Positions 53,194 through 62,250 of a stretch of DNA of 64,000 nucleotides are shown here, piece after piece. The stretch is from positions 62,001 to 126,000 of the forward strand of contig JAFYYW010000037.1 in the NCBI GenBank assembly GCA_017548985.1, written 5' to 3'. How positions within the stretch are numbered: position 1 is the first letter of the stretch; every line of letters begins with the position of its first letter. The position numbers were made by a program, and so were the translations under genes. The stretch comes from Bacteroidales bacterium (lineage in GTDB: Bacteria > Bacteroidota > Bacteroidia > Bacteroidales > UBA932). The notes beneath the pieces were generated by a model. The model saw only the letters and a program-made list of their open reading frames with translations. It did not search any database and was not told where the DNA came from.

Positions 53194-53727
53194 ATGAAAG
53201 CAGAAAAGAACAAGGTGGTCAGCTTGACCTATGAGCTGGTCGTTGACGGGGCCCTGGCGGACAAAGCCGATGAGACCCGCCCCCTCGATTACATCCATGG
53301 CACCGGAATGCTCCTTCCCAAGTTTGAGAGCGAGGTGGAAGGTAAAGAGCCCGGCGAGGAATTCGCTTTTACCCTGACTCCTGAGGAGGGCTACGGCACC
53401 TTCGACGAGACCAGGCTCATCGACCTCCCGATGGAGGCATTCATGATGGACGGGAAGGTCAGGGACGACCTCCTTGTCGTAGGCAGGATGATCCCGATGA
53501 TGAGCGATACCGGCCAGGTGGTCAACGGCATCGTCCATGAGGTCACAGACAACAAGGTCACAATGAATTTCAACCACCCTATGGCTGGCAAGACCTTGAA
53601 TTTCACAGGAAAGGTTATCGCTGTCCGCGACGCGACTGAGAAAGAACTACAGAAAGGCCACCCTTGCAAGCATCACAGTGACGGCGACTGCTGTCATCAC
53701 GGCGACTGCCACAAAGACTCAGAATAG
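53194..53727 (+). CDS. slyD: SlyD-type FKBP peptidyl-prolyl isomerase
   Basis: The 177-residue protein has an FKBP domain with the IF insert (DYIHGTGMLLPKFESEVEG, then GEEFAFTLTPEEGYG) and a C-terminal His/Cys-rich tail (HPCKHHSDGDCCHHGDCHKD) that binds nickel or zinc in SlyD. It acts as a folding helper and metal carrier. It follows tldE by 21 bases, where a zinc-loading role for TldD would be plausible but is only an inference. Its stop abuts the stop of the convergent phosphatase fusion. Confidence 0.93.
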   Translation: MKAEKNKVVSLTYELVVDGALADKADETRPLDYIHGTGMLLPKFESEVEGKEPGEEFAFTLTPEEGYGTFDETRLIDLPMEAFMMDGKVRDDLLVVGRMIPMMSDTGQVVNGIVHEVTDNKVTMNFNHPMAGKTLNFTGKVIAVRDATEKELQKGHPCKHHSDGDCCHHGDCHKDSE

Positions 53728-55854
53728 TCAATTACTCGAATCCAGGATGTGTATGTGGGTCACGACCCGCCTTTCATTGTCATGCTTGAAAGTCCTGGAG
53801 CCGGAAGGATAATTCACCACGTTGGTCTGATCCGAGCCTTGACCTTTGACGCATAGGGTTGTCGATCCCCCTCCGTCGAGGTTCATGGCATCTTTCGCGT
53901 GGAAGTGATTCTCGATGAATGAGGTAAGCTCAAACGCGCTCATCCCCTCGGCGATTCCAGGACGTCGTCCGTCGACCGTTATGAGAAGCAGATGGTTGTC
54001 TTCCGTCAAAGCGACAGCCGAGCGAGGATGACGGACAGCCTGGTGACGATACGGATCCTCCCGATATAATCCCTCGATCTCTTCTTTTGATAATGTGCTG
54101 GTAGCGAAGTACTTCCCTACAGGAATATAATTATCGATAAGCATCGGGGCGCATCCGAACACATTCGGGGAATCAATGGAAGCGAAAGCCTCCCGTCTCT
54201 CCTGAAGGTTTTTGTCCTTGCCTGTATATTCAATCTTGACATTCCTGCCGTCAGTGCTGACAGTGCAGTCACTCTTCCATTGCGGAACGGCGCCGGCATA
54301 AGGAACGACATCACTGTTGACGTTGTCATAAATCTTCCCGTCAACCTTGATGAACGAGGACTCCCTCTCATAGGTGGCGTTGATGGTGGCGACAGCCCCA
54401 GCCTTCTTGAAAGCGTCAGAAGTGGTGATCCTGTCCTCGTCAAGAGTGAATTTCACGGAATATCTCGGATTATTCAAGTCCACATCCACGACAGATACGA
54501 TCTGCCGCGCTCTCGAGACGGGCTCCATACCGCTATAACGCATGTAGATAAGGCCATCCTGTATCGTTTCTTTCTGCCATCCTCCCCTGTTGAAATCAGG
54601 CCGTTTCTCAAGCGATTCCATGTAATGCTCCCTGAGGTCAGACCAATGGTAGAAAGGCCACTTGTCAGTCTTCACCCCAGCTATGCGGGATTCATTCTCA
54701 TTCAGGAGAACCTTCACAAGAATATCCTTCGAGCCCTTTTTCTTGAAAAACACCATCTGGATATTCGCTCCCATAGGGCAGGTGTTCTCAAGAATCCAGG
54801 AAGCCTCAGGATGATCCGTGTCAGCGACCGGAGAGCAACTTCCCTCGATGTCCATCTCGACCGCCAGAGGAGCCAATTGGGAATCATGACCGTACCTCAA
54901 AGTGGCTTTATACTTCCCGCCGGCAAGCGCCTTATCGGCATGCTCAATCATGTGCCGCAGCGTGGTGGACGCCTCATTGCGGACAATCTCACCGAACTCC
55001 TCGGAGGGGCCGACGATAAAGTACTCCTTCCAGTTATTCACCCTCCAAGCGCCATAGAAATCATTGTAATCGAAGTACTTGTACAAATCCACACCCAACT
55101 CGTCGTTAAGGGCGTTGTCTATGGTAAGCTCCCAGAGCCACCTTACCAGACGCTTGCGCTCAACCGGGTCGAGCAGACTCGCCTTCTGGGCATCACTATA
55201 AGTGAATATCTTATTGAGGACAGCCTCGTTGGCGGTCTCATCCAAAACTCTCTGGTCATAGTCCCGTCCGTATTCACGGGATACAGCCGAGACAGGGAAT
55301 GAGTTGAACACCTCGGCCTGCACCTTCGGACCACAATGGCGGTCATACCTGACCTTCGGATTCTTGGCTGTGATCGCGTCAAGGCTATATGCCATACTCA
55401 TTATACAACGTTGGCTCGTCGACGCGTAAACATCTATCGCACAATCGTTTCCTGAGAATATTTCAGGATATCTCGCGATAGTCCTCTCCATTATGTGGCG
55501 ATGCTCCCTGCCACCTCTAGGAAGAAGCATCCCGGAAAGGCCTATCGCGTCGTCCGCTATCTTCCTCACATCTTCAAGGAGCTCTTTCCCAGCAGGAGTC
55601 AAATATCCGCCCCTGCCCGCCGTCTCAAGTATCTCAAGAGGCTTGGAATAATTGTCATCTGAGAGCAGGTAGCGACTCCCATGCCTGGAGAAGGCGCTGA
55701 TATACACGGGTTTATATCCCGCAGGAGCCTTTGTCCAAGGGGTCTCCACATCAGGATAAGGCTTGTACGACCAAGCTAGTGACTTGACATCCTGGGCGGA
55801 TAAGCAAACCGGGAACGATAAGCAAACCGCGATAAATAAAACGAATCTTCTCAT
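53728..55854 (-). CDS. Secreted histidine-phosphatase/phosphodiester-glycosidase fusion
   Basis: The 708-residue protein has a signal peptide (about 1-20) and two enzyme domains. The first (about 45-440) is a histidine acid phosphatase of the phytase/MINPP kind: RHGSR (R57, H58, R61) and GHDSQLAPL (about 322). The second (about 450-705) is a NAGPA-type phosphodiester glycosidase with RSAVALTEDNHLLLITVDGR and NLDGGGSTT (about 655-663). Together they could strip phosphate and glycosyl-phosphodiesters from extracellular substrates. It lies 3 bases after a nuclease/phosphatase-like lipoprotein gene, probably as one operon. Confidence 0.88.
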   Translation of the reverse strand: MRRFVLFIAVCLSFPVCLSAQDVKSLAWSYKPYPDVETPWTKAPAGYKPVYISAFSRHGSRYLLSDDNYSKPLEILETAGRGGYLTPAGKELLEDVRKIADDAIGLSGMLLPRGGREHRHIMERTIARYPEIFSGNDCAIDVYASTSQRCIMSMAYSLDAITAKNPKVRYDRHCGPKVQAEVFNSFPVSAVSREYGRDYDQRVLDETANEAVLNKIFTYSDAQKASLLDPVERKRLVRWLWELTIDNALNDELGVDLYKYFDYNDFYGAWRVNNWKEYFIVGPSEEFGEIVRNEASTTLRHMIEHADKALAGGKYKATLRYGHDSQLAPLAVEMDIEGSCSPVADTDHPEASWILENTCPMGANIQMVFFKKKGSKDILVKVLLNENESRIAGVKTDKWPFYHWSDLREHYMESLEKRPDFNRGGWQKETIQDGLIYMRYSGMEPVSRARQIVSVVDVDLNNPRYSVKFTLDEDRITTSDAFKKAGAVATINATYERESSFIKVDGKIYDNVNSDVVPYAGAVPQWKSDCTVSTDGRNVKIEYTGKDKNLQERREAFASIDSPNVFGCAPMLIDNYIPVGKYFATSTLSKEEIEGLYREDPYRHQAVRHPRSAVALTEDNHLLLITVDGRRPGIAEGMSAFELTSFIENHFHAKDAMNLDGGGSTTLCVKGQGSDQTNVVNYPSGSRTFKHDNERRVVTHIHILDSSN

Positions 55855-55857
55855 TGG

Positions 55858-56784
55858 TCAGAATGTGAATATGGCGTAAATTGGATAATGATCGGATATG
55901 AAATCTATATTCTTCCACCCGTCCCGGACGGTTTTGTATTCCTTTACATTAAGTCCTCCGCTATAAAAGATATGGTCAATTATGGAGCCGCTTCCTTTGG
56001 CTGAGCTGGTGAAAGCGTTATAAGTGGCGTAGCTATCCGAGACCGGGGCGGTCTTCCGGGCGCTTTTCATCACCAACTGAAGAGGAGCGAAGATAGAGTC
56101 GTCCTCTGTAGAGTTGAAATCAGCGGTGAGAACGCAAGGAAGCCCGTTCGGGTTAAGCTCACCCATCTTCCTGACTATCAGTTTGACACTCTCCGAGCGA
56201 GCCACCGTTCCTTTATGGTCGAGGTGGGTATTGAAATATAACAGCTCCCTGCCAAGGCGATTAACGCGAACCCTTGCCCAAGTGCAAGTACGGTTACAGG
56301 CGGCATCCCACCCTCTGGAGACCCTATCAGGTGAGTCACTCAGCCAGAATGTACCCCAATTCACAACGGTCACAGAATCTTTCAGATAGAAGATAGCCAT
56401 CATCTCCCCTTTCTCATTGCCATCATCCCTTCCGACACCGACGGCCTCGTATCCGGGCACATTAACCACAATGTCGTGACGCTGCTCCGCAAGACACTCC
56501 TGGACACCCATTAACAAGGGCCGTTCTGTTTTCATCATCTCATAAACACCTTCACGACGTTTAGCCCAGCCATTGCCGGATGAATTGTCGGAAGAGTTCT
56601 GGTATCGGACATTGAATGACATCAGTTTGAAACCGTCGCGAGGGACAGTGGAAACGTAGTCTGTGCCAAATTCAATGTCACTGATGTAATCTGACAGATC
56701 TGTCTCCCCCCTATTCTTCCCACAACCGGCCGCAAGGAAAACAACCGTCGCGAAAGACATTACCAACTTCAGAAAAACACGCAT
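55858..56784 (-). CDS. Endonuclease/exonuclease/phosphatase-family lipoprotein
   Basis: The 308-residue protein starts with a lipoprotein signal (ending FLAAGC) and has the EEP fold with its catalytic blocks: SFNVRYQNSSD, MGVQECL, YFNTHLDHKG, TADFNSTEDD and SDHYPIYAIF. It would hydrolyse phosphodiesters or phosphomonoesters at the cell surface; DNA, sphingomyelin or inositol phosphates are all possible. The ATG at 56784 starts the signal peptide. It is 3 bases upstream of the phosphatase/glycosidase fusion. Confidence 0.9.
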   Translation of the reverse strand: MRVFLKLVMSFATVVFLAAGCGKNRGETDLSDYISDIEFGTDYVSTVPRDGFKLMSFNVRYQNSSDNSSGNGWAKRREGVYEMMKTERPLLMGVQECLAEQRHDIVVNVPGYEAVGVGRDDGNEKGEMMAIFYLKDSVTVVNWGTFWLSDSPDRVSRGWDAACNRTCTWARVRVNRLGRELLYFNTHLDHKGTVARSESVKLIVRKMGELNPNGLPCVLTADFNSTEDDSIFAPLQLVMKSARKTAPVSDSYATYNAFTSSAKGSGSIIDHIFYSGGLNVKEYKTVRDGWKNIDFISDHYPIYAIFTF

Positions 56785-56794
56785 CGGATAATGA

Positions 56795-56816
56795 TTGATC
56801 ATTGATCACAAAGATA
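56795..56816 (-). promoter_or_regulatory. Promoter with tandem TTGATCA repeat before the EEP gene
   Basis: On the minus strand TATCTTTG (56816-56809) matches TAnnTTTG. Immediately downstream lies a tandem repeat read on the plus strand as TTGATCA TTGATCA (56795-56808); each copy contains the palindrome TGATCA. The repeat covers the expected transcription start and could bind a repressor. Confidence 0.4.
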
Positions 56817-56829
56817 ATAATAAAAAAAA

Positions 56830-56869
56830 GAAGAAGTTCCGCCAAAGGAACATTTGACGGAACTTCTTC
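56830..56869 (-). terminator. Strong terminator after susC/susD unit A
   Basis: A 17-bp stem (56830-56846 with 56853-56869, one G-U on the minus strand) with a 6-base loop is followed by T8 on the minus strand, 15 bases after the SusD stop. Confidence 0.93.
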
Positions 56870-56884
56870 ATATTCATAGAAATA

Positions 56885-58714
56885 CTACCAGCCGGGATTC
56901 TGCTTCAGATTAGGGTTCTTCTGCATAACGGTCTTAGGTATCGGATAGAGATACTGGCGCTGAGGCCATTCCCTGTCCTTGATATATTTCATGATGTAAC
57001 CACCTTCCGGTTGGGCGATCAGGTTGACATCGTTCTTGGAATTACCATTACCAACCTTGACTCCGATGCCTTTGAACTCACTGGGGATGTCTCCGTAAGT
57101 GAAATAGACATCATCGACGCCATCTTCGTTGATATCAAGAGGCTCATCCAGAGCGGGAACGAATATACCCTCCCAAGGATCGTCAACCCAAAGGTTGCAG
57201 CATGCCCAGCGCTTGAGGTCGGTCATACGGAGACCCTCGTAGGCGAGCTCAATCGCCCTCTCACGGCGAATCTCAAGGATAACCGGATCGGTAACACCAG
57301 GATAGTAGCTGGCGATGTAAGGCTCGACCTCAGTCGGCTTGGTAGTAAGGGTTCCTGTCTGAGGAGTACCTCCGGTGATACCGGCCCTCTTGCGGAGGGT
57401 ACCGATTGTCTGGGCCCAATCACCATCTGAGAGAGTACCCAACTCGGCCTTGGCCTCCGCATAGTTGAGAAGCATCTCAGCGTAGCGGATAAGAGGCTCG
57501 TCGTTACCGTTCGAGCTATGGTCATCATAAAGGATATCGTCGATAACCCATTTGGTGACCTGATAGCCGGACAGGGTATGGCCGGTGAAGTTAGCGGCAG
57601 TGGCCTCATAGGCTCCAAGCGAGTTCTTGCGGGTATAGTCCCAAGCGCGGATAGTCTCGTTCAGACGGGTGTCGCGGCCGGTCGTCTCCTGCTTGAAAGT
57701 CTTGAAGGTGCCATCCTCATTCTTCTCGTTGTACGGGGTTCCGTCGATGTTAAGGTAGCTCTTCGCGAACTTGCGGGACATACCAAGGTGCGGGCCGTAG
57801 GTCGAGGAATTGTACCACCAGTTCTGCTCGCCTATGCAAAGGGTCTCATCCGCAACGATGGCGAGTATAACCTCCTGGGTAACAGTGTTATCAGCTATGA
57901 ACAGCTGACGATAAGCGCCACGTCCGTTAGAGTACTTGGTGCCAGTGTAAATGCTGTACACACCGGAATCCATAACCTTCTTCGCGGCGTCGGCGGCCAT
58001 GGTGTAGAGATCGTTGGCGCTGAACTGGGTGCAGCCAGTGCGGGCGATGTCAAGCTGGTCGCCGGCGTGGTATTTCCTCCATGCGGCCTCGAAGAGGCAG
58101 ATCCTGGACTTGAAGGCCATCGCTGTCCACTTGTTCACCAACGAGGAGTTCAAGGTAGCCTTGCTCTCGATGATATTGTTGAAAGCGTAATCGAGATCCT
58201 CGATAATATGCCCGATAATGACGTCACGAGTGTCCTGGGTGTTCATCAGGCGCTCGTCCTCAGGTGAGTTGAAAACCCAGTCAATCCACGGAACGGGTCC
58301 GTACTTGACCAGTTTATCATAATAGAAGTAGGCCCTGAAGAGGCGCGCGATACCGTTATAATTATTACGCACCTTCTCAGAAAGACTCTCGTTGACATTC
58401 TTCTCAAGGAAGAAGTTGATGTTCCTAAGGTTGCTCCACGACCAGCTGGTCTCAGACTCGTCCGTGAAAGCTCCGACTTCGACGCCACCGACAGAGTTCT
58501 TCGGGCCATAATCCGTAGTGGAATCAAGGGTGTAGACTCCAGTCCTGCTCGGAAGGGCCTCGTAGAAACCATACATATAGGTCTGCAATCCTCCCTCGGA
58601 TGAGAACATCATATCCACGGAAGCGGACGATTTCGGATCCTCGTTGAAATCGCAGGACACTGAAAACGCGCCGACAGCCAATGCCAAAGTAATATAAGTC
58701 AATATCTTTTTCAT
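56885..58714 (-). CDS. SusD-family lipoprotein, unit A
   Basis: The 609-residue SusD has a lipoprotein signal (MKKILTYITLALAVGAFSVSC) and the usual features (YNGIARLFRAYFYYDKLVKYG, PLIRYAEMLLNYAEAKAEL, EIRRERAIELAYEGLRMTDLKRW, ending NPNLKQNPGW). It follows susC by 13 bases. It is about 91% identical in protein to the SusD at 62251 (roughly 50 differences by eye), so the two arose by recent duplication. The ligand is unknown, and no carbohydrate enzyme is in the unit. Confidence 0.95.
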   Translation of the reverse strand: MKKILTYITLALAVGAFSVSCDFNEDPKSSASVDMMFSSEGGLQTYMYGFYEALPSRTGVYTLDSTTDYGPKNSVGGVEVGAFTDESETSWSWSNLRNINFFLEKNVNESLSEKVRNNYNGIARLFRAYFYYDKLVKYGPVPWIDWVFNSPEDERLMNTQDTRDVIIGHIIEDLDYAFNNIIESKATLNSSLVNKWTAMAFKSRICLFEAAWRKYHAGDQLDIARTGCTQFSANDLYTMAADAAKKVMDSGVYSIYTGTKYSNGRGAYRQLFIADNTVTQEVILAIVADETLCIGEQNWWYNSSTYGPHLGMSRKFAKSYLNIDGTPYNEKNEDGTFKTFKQETTGRDTRLNETIRAWDYTRKNSLGAYEATAANFTGHTLSGYQVTKWVIDDILYDDHSSNGNDEPLIRYAEMLLNYAEAKAELGTLSDGDWAQTIGTLRKRAGITGGTPQTGTLTTKPTEVEPYIASYYPGVTDPVILEIRRERAIELAYEGLRMTDLKRWACCNLWVDDPWEGIFVPALDEPLDINEDGVDDVYFTYGDIPSEFKGIGVKVGNGNSKNDVNLIAQPEGGYIMKYIKDREWPQRQYLYPIPKTVMQKNPNLKQNPGW

Positions 58715-58727
58715 AATGCCTGCATTT

Positions 58728-61700
58728 TTAGAAGGTTATGTTGATACCGAAGGTGTAGGTCTTCAACATAGGATAGTTGTAGGCATCACCTGAACCGGTG
58801 GTAAGATCGGGATCGGAGGTGCCGATGTTGGAGACGTTGATGTCTTTGGTAAGCTTGTAAAGAGGAGACCAGGTGAAGAGGTTCTCACCGGAGAAATAGA
58901 CGCTGACACCTTTCATGCCAACCGACTCCACCCAATTCTTAGGAAGCCTGTATCCGAGCTGGACGTTCTTCAGACGACAATAAGCGACACTCTGGAGGTA
59001 ACGTGTGCTGGCGTTATTGGTACCCTTATAGAACGGGGCGTAGTAACCAGCGTAACGGGGCAGGTACGCATCGGGGTTATCCTCGGTCCAGTAATTTCCG
59101 AGATGCCACTTGGGTAAGTTGTTGTAAGGACGGTTGTACTGTCCCCAGAACATGGAGGCCTCGTTTGAAGGGAACCAGTCCTGCTTGCCAACGCCCTGGA
59201 AGAAGGCGTTAGCCCAGATGCCGTTCCAATCCAACGAGAGGTTGAAACTGTACAAGAACCTAGGATCCTCGTTACCGATAATCCTACGGTCACCCGGGTC
59301 ACCAACCTGGTTCTTACCGCGGTCGATGTAACCGTTGCCGTTGAGGTCCTCGAACTTGATGTCACCGGGATAGATGGTGTAAGACTTGGAAGTCTGCATC
59401 AGAGGATTGTAGTACTTCTGGCCAGCGGCCTTAGCGCCTGCTATGGCAGCGTCAACCTCGGCTTGGGTCTGCCAGAGACCGTTGGAGGTAAAGCCCCACA
59501 GCTCGCCGATCCTCATGCCTTCGTAGTAGTTGCCGGCTAGGGACTGGTTGGCATTGTTGACAAGGTCTTTGTTGGCGTTGTTGTACTTGTCTATGATTGA
59601 ATAATAATCATGCAGGGAAGCCTTGACGCTGTAAGTGAGAGGTTTACCGCCAAGGTCGATATCATCATGCCATGCGACGCTGACCTCGAAACCACGGGTG
59701 GACATGTCGGCGTAGTTGCCCTTAGGAGAAGAAGCGCCAAACACATCCGGCACAGTCGGGCCGGCGACAATCATGTTGACGGTCTTACGAAGGTAAGAGT
59801 CAGCGGTAACGGTAAGACGGCTGTTAAAGAAGCCCACGTCAACACCTACGTCATAAGTGGTCGCGGTCTCCCAAGTCAAATCATCAGGAAGGGCACCAGG
59901 AGCGGTTGTGTAGCGCTGCTTGACACCATTGAGAAGACGTCCGGAAGTGGATACGCTCATCGTCTGCTTGTACTGGTAGTTGCCAAGACCATTGGCATTA
60001 CCCAAAGAACCATAGGACGCGCGGAGCTTGAGGTTGGAGATGAAAGCGGGGCTTACGTGCCACCAAGGCTCCTGTGAGACCCTCCAACCGGCGGAAACCG
60101 ACGGGAAGAAAGCCCAACGGTGATTCGCGGGGAACCTGGAGGAACCGTCATAACGGCCGTTGAACTCGAGCAGATACCTCTCGTCGAAGATGTAGTTGAA
60201 CCTGAAGAACGCACCGCCGAACTGATAGGCGGACCAGCTGGAAGTCGTTGATTTGTTGTCAGTTCCTAGGGTAAGGTTAAGGTTCTCGATGTCAGGGGTA
60301 AGGAAGTCTGTGTTGGACGCGTAGACCTCTTTGTTATTACTGTTCTCGTAATTCCATCCGACCATTCCCTTGACATAGTGCTTGCCGAAGGTGTTCTCAT
60401 ACTCGGTGTAAATGTTGGTAGCGATATATCTTCTCCAAGTGTTAGTCTCGGAGAACTTGTTACCGGCAGGATCCTTGATGTACTCGATGATGCTGTTGCC
60501 GTCGGCATCGACCGACTTGGCATAAGGAGTACGGGCCTCTTTCTTTGTCCTCTCGTAAGTGGTCTTCCTGTATGTGAAGTCTCCCTTTAGACGAAGAGTG
60601 TTGTCCAGCCACTGGGCAACGAAGCCGGTCGTGTTCTTCAGAACCTCGTTCACCGTATTGATACCACTCTGGCCATAAATAAGGTCAGCGGTCGAATAAA
60701 CTCCGGAGTAAGTAAGAGTTCCGTCAGGGTTGAGCAGAGGCTCGGAAGGATGGCCCTCATCAGCGATATTACGATAAACCACACCTGAGCCCTCTGAATA
60801 AGTGATAGGATTATAGTACTTGTTGAATCCGTAGTCAAGATTATTCGTGATCTTCAACCAAGGAAGAGCCTGGTAACCCATCTTCGCCCTGAGGTTGTAT
60901 GAGTTGTAGCGGTCGGTCTGCTTGTCGCTGTTGAAGAGTCCGTCAAAATGATGGTAACGACCGGAGAGATAATAATCGAACTTACCGTCACTTCCCGAGA
61001 TGGAGATATTGTGGTTCATGCTAGGGACAATATCCTTGTAGAGGGCGGCGAAATAATCGACCTCTTCAGGGAAATAAACATAACGTCCCTTTGTTGTTCC
61101 CATCGAGCCATCAGAGATAATGGTGCCGAAGTTTCCGGAATCATGCCTTCTCTTGTATTCCTCGAGCCAGGCCAGAGAGAACTGCTGGGTCTTGTTGATA
61201 CCTGAAGGTTTCGCTCCCTCATTGTATGTCGAGTAAGCCTTGTAGAAATGCTCCGCCCAGATATAACCGTCAGTCACGACATCGGGCTTGTTCTGGGGGG
61301 CCTCAATTGAGAAGTTGGCGGTGTAATTGATCTGGGGCTTGCCCTGGGAAGCTTCCTTTGTGGTAATGAGGACAACTCCATAAGGGGCTCGGGCTCCATA
61401 AATCGCGGCCGCCGCGGCATCCTTCAGCACGGACACCGTCTCAATGTCGTTAGGGTTCAGCATCGAAGGGTCACCCTCAACGCCGTCGATAAGAACGAGA
61501 GCGCTACCACCGTTGATTGAACCGGTACCACGGACATTGAAGGCAGCGGTACGTCCCGGTTTACCGTCAGCCAGGGTAATGTTCAAGTTCGGGACAGCGC
61601 CTTCCAACATCTGGGTCACGTTGGTGGCCGCTCGGCCCTCGAATACCTCACTTGTCACCTGCTCAACGGCACCGGTCAGGTTGACCTTCTTCTGTGTACC

Positions 61701-62039
61701 GTAACCGACGACGACCGTCTCGGTCAGGGAGAACGAGTCATCCTTCAGGACGACCACGATAGTCCCTTGTGAGGCAGGGACATTCACCCGTTCCGTCTGA
61801 TAGCCGAGACAGCTTACCTCGAGAATCACATCCTGAGCGGGGACATTGATTGAGAATTCTCCGTTAACCCCGGTGGTGTTACCGTTCCGGGTCCCCTCTT
61901 GGATGACCGCGGCACCGACTACCGGAGCTTTACCGGAGTCGACAACCTTTCCGGAGATGGTCCTGGTCTGGGCCAAAGCTCCGAACTCAGCCATCAGGAG
62001 GAGCGACAGAGTCAATGCGCATAATTTGAAAAATCTCAT
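58728..62039 (-). CDS. SusC-family TonB-dependent transporter, unit A
   Basis: The 1103-residue protein has a signal peptide (about 1-23, ending ALAQT), a carboxypeptidase-regulatory domain (about 27-105), the TonB-box-like VVVGYGTQKKVNLTGA, a plug with VLIDGVEGD and VLKDAAAAAIYGARAPYGV, and a beta-barrel ending GINITF. It has no STN domain, and no sigma/anti-sigma pair is nearby. Its SusD follows 13 bases downstream. It is preceded by a terminator that separates it from the SusD of unit B. Confidence 0.95.
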   Translation of the reverse strand: MRFFKLCALTLSLLLMAEFGALAQTRTISGKVVDSGKAPVVGAAVIQEGTRNGNTTGVNGEFSINVPAQDVILEVSCLGYQTERVNVPASQGTIVVVLKDDSFSLTETVVVGYGTQKKVNLTGAVEQVTSEVFEGRAATNVTQMLEGAVPNLNITLADGKPGRTAAFNVRGTGSINGGSALVLIDGVEGDPSMLNPNDIETVSVLKDAAAAAIYGARAPYGVVLITTKEASQGKPQINYTANFSIEAPQNKPDVVTDGYIWAEHFYKAYSTYNEGAKPSGINKTQQFSLAWLEEYKRRHDSGNFGTIISDGSMGTTKGRYVYFPEEVDYFAALYKDIVPSMNHNISISGSDGKFDYYLSGRYHHFDGLFNSDKQTDRYNSYNLRAKMGYQALPWLKITNNLDYGFNKYYNPITYSEGSGVVYRNIADEGHPSEPLLNPDGTLTYSGVYSTADLIYGQSGINTVNEVLKNTTGFVAQWLDNTLRLKGDFTYRKTTYERTKKEARTPYAKSVDADGNSIIEYIKDPAGNKFSETNTWRRYIATNIYTEYENTFGKHYVKGMVGWNYENSNNKEVYASNTDFLTPDIENLNLTLGTDNKSTTSSWSAYQFGGAFFRFNYIFDERYLLEFNGRYDGSSRFPANHRWAFFPSVSAGWRVSQEPWWHVSPAFISNLKLRASYGSLGNANGLGNYQYKQTMSVSTSGRLLNGVKQRYTTAPGALPDDLTWETATTYDVGVDVGFFNSRLTVTADSYLRKTVNMIVAGPTVPDVFGASSPKGNYADMSTRGFEVSVAWHDDIDLGGKPLTYSVKASLHDYYSIIDKYNNANKDLVNNANQSLAGNYYEGMRIGELWGFTSNGLWQTQAEVDAAIAGAKAAGQKYYNPLMQTSKSYTIYPGDIKFEDLNGNGYIDRGKNQVGDPGDRRIIGNEDPRFLYSFNLSLDWNGIWANAFFQGVGKQDWFPSNEASMFWGQYNRPYNNLPKWHLGNYWTEDNPDAYLPRYAGYYAPFYKGTNNASTRYLQSVAYCRLKNVQLGYRLPKNWVESVGMKGVSVYFSGENLFTWSPLYKLTKDINVSNIGTSDPDLTTGSGDAYNYPMLKTYTFGINITF

Positions 62040-62194
62040 GATGGGTAGATTTTTGATTAATAAATAGTGTTATATAATAGGTTATTCCATATCCAAAAAC
62101 TCACATAAAATTAACGGATAATTCAAAACTTGATAACGGCATTCAATCGTTTTAGACCTTTTGACGAGAAATTTCGACCTTTGCACAACAAAAA

Positions 62195-62218
62195 GAGGCA
62201 GGGCGCTTGCCCTGCCTC
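62195..62218 (-). terminator. Terminator after SusD of unit B
   Basis: A perfect 10-bp stem (62195-62204 with 62209-62218) with loop AAGC is followed by T5 on the minus strand. It ends the unit-B transcript 32 bases after its stop, ahead of the susC of unit A. Confidence 0.9.
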
Positions 62219-62250
62219 CGTCAAAAGCAGAATTAGATGATGCCTAACCG

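Noticed and set aside
62040-62194. Promoter of susC unit A
   Set aside because: TAATTTTA and TATGTGAG are present on the minus strand but none has a TTTG at the right distance; no site can be chosen.
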